From JAICWP01 sp035278025 (lineage in GTDB: Bacteria; Acidobacteriota; Terriglobia; Terriglobales; Acidobacteriaceae): 7,116 nt of DNA. The stretch's first letter is position 1. Each line of letters opens with the position of its first letter. The stretch spans positions 1-7,116 of the forward strand of contig DATEJK010000062.1 of NCBI GenBank assembly GCA_035278025.1, written 5' to 3'. Below are positions 5,964 through 7,116 of this stretch, piece after piece. Position numbers and translations under genes: made by a program. The notes under the pieces are model-generated. The model searched no databases and was not told the DNA's origin. It saw only the letters and a list, made by a program, of their open reading frames with translations.

Positions 5964-5991
5964 CTGTTGGCTCTTGGCTGTTAGCTCTTGG
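5964..5991. repeat. Four-copy heptamer tandem repeat after cutA
   Basis: Starting at the first base after the cutA stop there are exactly four 7-base units: CTGTTGG, CTCTTGG, CTGTTAG, CTCTTGG. The consensus is CTSTTRG, also readable as two 14-base units differing at one base. A degraded continuation (CTTAGCTTG) follows to 6000. Such short tandem heptamers occur between genes in several bacterial groups and vary by slippage. The rest of the gap to 6051 holds a GC palindrome (6002-6011) but no T-run terminator. Confidence 0.75.
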
Positions 5992-6051
5992 CTTAGCTTG
6001 CGCCGATCGGCCGGCGATCCCGGCTCGAACGCCGCGTGGCAATTCCCTTCC

Positions 6052-6903
6052 TTAAACCCTGCGTCCGCGCAGGTTCAGCCTCCAATAGTCCAGCACAAAC
6101 GGCGAATCATCCTCGGATGACTGGCACGTGAGTTCATCCAGGAAAAAGCGACGCAGGTCAGGGTCAGTGATGCGCTCCAAGTGGCGGTGGAAAATCACGT
6201 TGCCCAGGTACTCGCGATATTCCTGGGCGCCGGCCAGCAGCACGGGCGCAGGCTCCAGGCCGGTGCTGATTTCGCTGAAACCAGCAAGGCGCAAGCGCTC
6301 GGCGGTCACTTCCGGCGAAGCATATTCCCAGGGGCTCTGCCATCCGGCAAAGAAGCGCTCCAGCGGCGGGGTGGAGATGAGCGCCTGGGCACGGCGCAGG
6401 AGCGCGGCCAGGTTGGGACCGCCGCCGCATTGCGCTTCCAGCCAGCCACCCGGGCGCAGCACACCATGCAGGCTGCGAAACAGGCGCTCGTGGTCTTTGA
6501 TCCAGTGAAAGACGGCAGTGCTGAAAATTCCATCTGCCGCCGCGCGCAACGGCAACTGCTGCAGGTCGGCCACCACGAACCAGACGTGCCCGGCAAAGCG
6601 CGGCTCCAGTTGGCGGCTCGCAGTGTGCAGCATGTTAGCGGAGAGGTCTACGGCCAGCACGCGGCCACGCGGCAAACGGGCAAGCAATTCGCCGGTCAGC
6701 CGCCCCGTGCCGCAGCCGGCGTCAAGCACGGTTTCATCCCCGCGCAGGGGCACACGGTCCAGCACTTTCTTGCCCCAGCCGAATTGCGGCGCCGAGACGC
6801 GCTGGTAGACCTCCGAATTCCATTCCCGCGAACCCGGCCCTGACCCGGCTGAGTTTTCCTGCTCAGAATGAATGTTTATTGCCGACGGTACTTTTTTGCT
6901 CAT
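6052..6903 (-). CDS. Class I SAM-dependent methyltransferase, trans-aconitate-methyltransferase-like
   Basis: This 283-residue soluble enzyme has a Rossmann-fold methyltransferase domain. Motif I is VLDAGCGTGRLT (59-70), the acidic residue after strand 2 is D86 (VLAVDLS), and motif II is ADLQQLP (112-118, D113). The segment AVFHWIKDHERLF (130-142) is typical of the trans-aconitate/malonyl-ester group, and RPGG lies at 150-153. The first 30 residues are polar and probably disordered; a C-terminal helical region (from about 180) likely shapes the substrate pocket. The substrate cannot be read from sequence: trans-aconitate, another small carboxylate or a natural product are options. Two ATGs abut; GAAGGA at 6914-6909 is two bases from the first (6906) and five from the second, so 6903 is preferred. 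It is monocistronic downstream of a tRNA, with a palindrome just before the ribosome site. Confidence 0.85.
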   Translation of the reverse strand: MSKKVPSAINIHSEQENSAGSGPGSREWNSEVYQRVSAPQFGWGKKVLDRVPLRGDETVLDAGCGTGRLTGELLARLPRGRVLAVDLSANMLHTASRQLEPRFAGHVWFVVADLQQLPLRAAADGIFSTAVFHWIKDHERLFRSLHGVLRPGGWLEAQCGGGPNLAALLRRAQALISTPPLERFFAGWQSPWEYASPEVTAERLRLAGFSEISTGLEPAPVLLAGAQEYREYLGNVIFHRHLERITDPDLRRFFLDELTCQSSEDDSPFVLDYWRLNLRGRRV

Positions 6904-6913
6904 CATTTTCCTT

Positions 6914-6928
6914 CGAACTGTCAGTTCG
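6914..6928. promoter_or_regulatory. 15-base perfect palindrome, candidate operator
   Basis: CGAACTG-T-CAGTTCG is a perfect inverted repeat with 7-base arms around one central base. It lies immediately upstream of, and touches, the GAAGGA ribosome site of the methyltransferase gene. It could be a repressor site acting on transcription, or fold in the mRNA as a 6-bp hairpin with a 3-base loop beside the ribosome site. Either would make the methyltransferase regulated. Confidence 0.45.
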
Positions 6929-6959
6929 GCGCCATCCTGCGCTCGGCAGCGACGGAATT

Positions 6960-6989
6960 AGTGTAATGCTCAACTGCCAGAGATGTCGG
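6960..6989 (-). promoter_or_regulatory. Possible promoter for the methyltransferase gene
   Basis: On the minus strand CCGACA (6989-6984, 4 of 6 to TTGACA) and TACACT (6965-6960, 4 of 6 to TATAAT) are 18 bases apart. A start near 6953 would put the palindrome at 6914-6928 in the leader, about 25-40 bases downstream. The match is modest. Confidence 0.25.
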
Positions 6990-6994
6990 GAAGG

Positions 6995-7015
6995 AAAAAG
7001 GCCGCGGAGAAGCGG
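6995..7015 (-). terminator. Weak terminator-like hairpin after the tRNA
   Basis: On the minus strand CCGC (7015-7012) pairs with GCGG (7005-7002), then CC and five T follow (6999-6995). It lies 22-42 bases beyond the tRNA end, where a terminator is expected, but the stem has only 4 bp. Read-through into the methyltransferase is possible. Confidence 0.3.
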
Positions 7016-7036
7016 AACTGGAGGCCAAGTACAGGG

Positions 7037-7113
7037 TGGTAGCCCCGGGGTGACTCGAACACCCGACCAACGGTTTAGGAAACCGCTGCTCTATCCATCT
7101 GAGCTACGGGGCC
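7037..7113 (-). tRNA. tRNA-Arg (anticodon CCU)
   Basis: The minus strand folds into a complete cloverleaf: acceptor GGCCCCG (7113-7107) with CGGGGCT, a D arm with GCTC/GAGC and a 9-base loop, and anticodon stem GCGGT/ACCGT around the loop TTCCTAA. The anticodon CCT reads AGG codons. A 5-base variable loop and a T arm GGGTG/CACCC with TTCGAGT complete it. The discriminator is A (7040), followed by an encoded CCA (7039-7037). The first acceptor pair is a G-U wobble. Confidence 0.96.
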
Positions 7114-7116
7114 ACA

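Noticed and set aside
6001..6016. Bidirectional terminator between cutA and the methyltransferase
   Set aside because: The GC palindrome (CGCCG/CGGCG) has no T-run on either strand.
6914..6928. Calling the palindrome a LexA/SOS box
   Set aside because: The Gram-positive box is CGAAC-N4-GTTCG; here the spacer is N5, which shifts the half-sites by one base. No SOS gene is adjacent.

Overview
The window is GC-rich bacterial chromosome carrying compact housekeeping genes. It most resembles an Acidobacteriota genome. That placement is inference: it rests on the gene style (a small secreted Cys/His protein, a glutaminyl-cyclase-like lipoprotein beside tat genes, a free-standing STAS/SEC14-like protein) and on the palindromic intergenic repeats. 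No marker gene here proves it. There is no transposase, phage gene or CRISPR array.

Layout. Positions 1-96 are the 3' end of an unidentified + strand gene. Positions 97-482 hold no gene; they contain a cluster of palindromes and then a recognisable promoter for a small STAS/SEC14-like protein (483-884). That gene converges on a minus-strand block covering 930-5565. In transcription order the block reads: phosphohexomutase, FtsB/DivIC-like division protein (16-base overlap), small secreted Cys/His protein, a clear intrinsic terminator, then TatA/B, TatC (8-base overlap) and an M28 lipoprotein of glutaminyl-cyclase type (3-base gap). CutA (5640-5963, +) is divergent from the phosphohexomutase. 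It converges on a class I SAM methyltransferase (6052-6903, -), with a heptamer tandem repeat between them. A tRNA-Arg(CCU) with encoded CCA (7037-7113, -) closes the window.

How the genes fit together. There appear to be two minus-strand transcription units separated by the terminator at about 3234-3259. The upstream unit pairs sugar-phosphate supply for envelope precursors with a divisome protein. The downstream unit encodes a compact Tat translocase plus a lipoprotein whose signal peptide has a twin arginine, so it may be a substrate of the translocase encoded with it.

I see no convincing new multi-gene system. The items most worth a second look are the palindrome cluster at 101-337, the linked tat/glutaminyl-cyclase unit, the perfect 15-base palindrome before the methyltransferase, the ACACTAA sites upstream of three minus-strand genes, and the heptamer repeat after cutA.
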